Assembly (NCBI GenBank): GCA_947071365.1
Contig: CAMTFT010000117.1
Span: 1 to 6,314 of the forward strand
Direction of reading: 5' to 3'
Length of the DNA: 6,314 nucleotides
Origin: an uncultured bacterium
Lineage (GTDB): Bacteria > Bacillota > Clostridia > Lachnospirales > Lachnospiraceae
This document shows, piece by piece, positions 5,251 through 6,314 of this stretch (within the stretch, counting starts at the first letter, position 1; every line of letters begins with the position of its first letter). The position numbers were made by a program, and so were the translations under genes. The notes under the pieces are model-generated. The model saw nothing but the letters and a program-made list of their open reading frames with translations, did not search any database and was not told the DNA's origin.

Positions 5251-6096
5251 GTGATGAATGTTTCCATGCGCTACGCGGTGGATAAGAAGATCATTCCGGT
5301 CAGCCCAGCAGAAGGGGTCAATCTGCCGAAAAAGGTAGAGAAAAAGCCGTACCATACGAGAAACATTGATACGCAAAAGACGTTGACAATGGAGCAGATT
5401 CAGGTTCTGCTGGATGCCAGCAAAGATACGCCGATCCATATGCAGGTGTTGTTTAACGTCCTGATGGAGCTTCGGCGGAGGGAAATCAACGGAGTAAAGT
5501 ATTCGGATGTGGATTACATCAACCGGACACTGCGGGTGCAGCGGCAGTTGGGGACAAAGCTGGGTACGAAAAAAGAGGACTTTCCGCCGGAAGCGTACCG
5601 GAAGCAGGAGGTACGGCTGAAAACGCCGTCCAGTTACCGGACGCTGCCGATACCGGATTATGTATTTGAGGCTATACTGGAGCAGAGGAAAATCTACGAG
5701 AGGAACCGTAGCCGGAGAAACAGCCAGTTTCAGGATTCGGATTATATTTGTTGCTCCAATTATGGAAAACCGAGGAGTAAAGAGTTTCACTGGAAGTATT
5801 ATAAAAAGTTACTTGCCGAAAACGGATTGCCGGATATTAGATGGCATGATCTCCGAAGCACCTTCTGTACGCTTCTTTTGAAGAATAACTTTAATCCAAA
5901 GGCAGTCTCGAAACTGATGGGTCATGCAAAGGAACTGATTACAATGGATGTATATGGAGATAATAGAGGGATCATTGCGGACTGTGTAGACGAAATTCAG
6001 CCGTTTATTAATGAAGTTATGCCGACACAAGAAGTTGGGGAAGAATTAAGAACTGAGAATATGGATATTGTAATCTCAGCGGATGATTTCTTTTAA
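5251..6096 (+). CDS. Tyrosine recombinase int2, catalytic piece
   Basis: The frame is open from 5185; 5251 is a GTG and 5254 an ATG, both internal to the core-binding domain, with no Shine-Dalgarno site. In full-length numbering the catalytic residues are Arg221 (ELRRRE, where most relatives have GLRRGE), Lys270 (LKTPSSYRTL), His345 and Arg348 (WHDLRS), His371 (LMGHAK) and Tyr381 (MDVYGD, ten residues after His371, against nine in int1). All catalytic positions are present. A tail of about 45 residues after the tyrosine is acidic and ends SADDFF. int2 shares the KT-P-x-SYRTL region with int1 at DNA level, suggesting distant paralogy. Separately expressed, this piece would lack the arm-binding domain. 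Confidence 0.88.
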   Translation: MMNVSMRYAVDKKIIPVSPAEGVNLPKKVEKKPYHTRNIDTQKTLTMEQIQVLLDASKDTPIHMQVLFNVLMELRRREINGVKYSDVDYINRTLRVQRQLGTKLGTKKEDFPPEAYRKQEVRLKTPSSYRTLPIPDYVFEAILEQRKIYERNRSRRNSQFQDSDYICCSNYGKPRSKEFHWKYYKKLLAENGLPDIRWHDLRSTFCTLLLKNNFNPKAVSKLMGHAKELITMDVYGDNRGIIADCVDEIQPFINEVMPTQEVGEELRTENMDIVISADDFF

Positions 6097-6156
6097 GCAA
6101 AAGATGGTAGAGCAGTACATGTCTTTCCAGGCAAATATTAAATTTAGAAAATCACG

Positions 6157-6215
6157 ATAAAAAGTATGGACAAAAGAAAAAGAACAGATGTTCTAAAAGG
6201 GTCTATACTTTTTAT
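6157..6215 (+). terminator. Long AT-rich terminator-like inverted repeat after int2
   Basis: 6157-6171 pairs with 6201-6215 over 15 bp; AAAAAGTATGGAC faces GTCTATACTTTTT with one G-T pair. A perfect inner hairpin lies at 6181-6194. T-rich tails occur on both strands, so it could stop transcription from either side. It starts 60 nt after the int2 stop and probably ends the recombinase operon. An element-end repeat is an alternative reading. Confidence 0.65.
6181..6194 (+). promoter_or_regulatory. LexA/DinR-box-like palindrome
   Basis: AGAACAGATGTTCT contains GAAC-AGAT-GTTC, which fits the Gram-positive SOS box core GAACRNRYGTTC. It sits 33 nt before a predicted -10 element that reads rightward. 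It is also the inner hairpin of the terminator-like repeat, so the palindrome may be purely structural. If it is an operator, the gene to the right (outside the window) could be SOS-controlled. Confidence 0.35.
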
Positions 6216-6223
6216 TTTGTTTA

Positions 6224-6232
6224 TGCTATACT
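6224..6232 (+). promoter_or_regulatory. Extended -10 promoter reading out of the window
   Basis: TGCTATACT matches the extended -10 form TGnTATAAT with one mismatch. The -35 position (6204-6209, TATACT) is poor, but extended -10 promoters tolerate this, and the upstream DNA is T-rich. Transcription would begin near 6239 and leave the native sequence at 6269, so its gene is not visible. Confidence 0.45.
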
Positions 6233-6269
6233 TTCTAGTGACTTTCCGTAATGCCAATTCCACCTGATG

Positions 6270-6314
6270 CTGTCTCTTATACACATCTCCGAAGCCCACG
6301 AGACGGAGCTACAT
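6270..6314 (+). other. Nextera read-2 adapter with i7 index (artefact)
   Basis: CTGTCTCTTATACACATCT (6270-6288) is the reverse-complement mosaic end. 6289-6304 matches the read-2 adapter with one extra A (CCGAAGCCC where the oligo has CCGAGCCC). 6305-6312 (GGAGCTAC) is in the i7 slot, recalled as N718, and AT begins the P7 oligo. Native DNA ends at 6269. Confidence 0.98.

Noticed and set aside
5023..5790. Open frame of 255 codons on the - strand inside int2
   Set aside because: It is antisense to conserved recombinase motifs and shows no domain of its own.
3399..6251. Direct repeat TTTCCGTAA at 3399-3407 and 6243-6251, flanking the recombinase genes as an att pair might
   Set aside because: A 9-bp match is expected many times by chance in a window this size, and the flanking bases do not extend it.
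1..6314. CRISPR array, tRNA, rRNA or insertion-sequence transposase
   Set aside because: No regularly spaced repeats, cloverleaf, rRNA-like stretch or DDE transposase motifs were seen.

Overview
The native DNA runs from about 47 to 6269. Both ends are Illumina Nextera tagmentation adapters with index bases, so the window is one complete library molecule or a contig ending in untrimmed adapters. Gene content and style suggest a gut Firmicute, most likely Lachnospiraceae or a related Clostridia: a GH3 beta-glycosidase with the Firmicutes-type layout, an OmpR-type orphan regulator, strong GGAGG ribosome sites, TTGACA/TATAAT-type promoters, and clostridial-type tyrosine recombinases with AP2-like arm-binding domains. 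This assignment is inference; there is no rRNA or marker gene.

Layout, all on the + strand. (1) 48-2222: glycoside hydrolase family 3 enzyme, cut at its 5' end by the adapter, followed by a GC-rich hairpin. (2) 2253-2459: an in-frame fragment resembling a dockerin/EF-hand repeat. (3) 2490-3202: a winged-helix response regulator split by an apparent one-base loss, with a receiver domain lacking most of the phosphorylation pocket. (4) 3203-3616: non-coding or small-ORF DNA holding a perfect 12-bp inverted repeat, a near-consensus promoter, a short structured transcript and a strong intrinsic terminator. (5) About 3617-6096: two tandem tyrosine recombinases (int1, int2) 14 bp apart, both with apparent one-base losses. 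(6) 6097-6269: a long terminator-like inverted repeat with a LexA-box-like palindrome in its loop, then an extended -10 promoter pointing out of the window.

A chromosomal sugar-utilisation gene therefore appears to sit beside the integration module of a mobile element: orphan regulator, leader RNA and paired recombinases. No conjugation, cargo or excisionase gene is visible, and no convincing att repeat was found.

Four places look like single-base deletions (about 2605, 3650, 3775 and 5181-5185), and the right adapter carries one extra base. Read error and genuine decay of a mobile remnant both fit, and the sequence alone cannot decide between them. The candidates most worth a second look are the leader RNA upstream of the recombinase operon, which has mutually exclusive terminator and antiterminator pairings, and the tandem recombinase pair.
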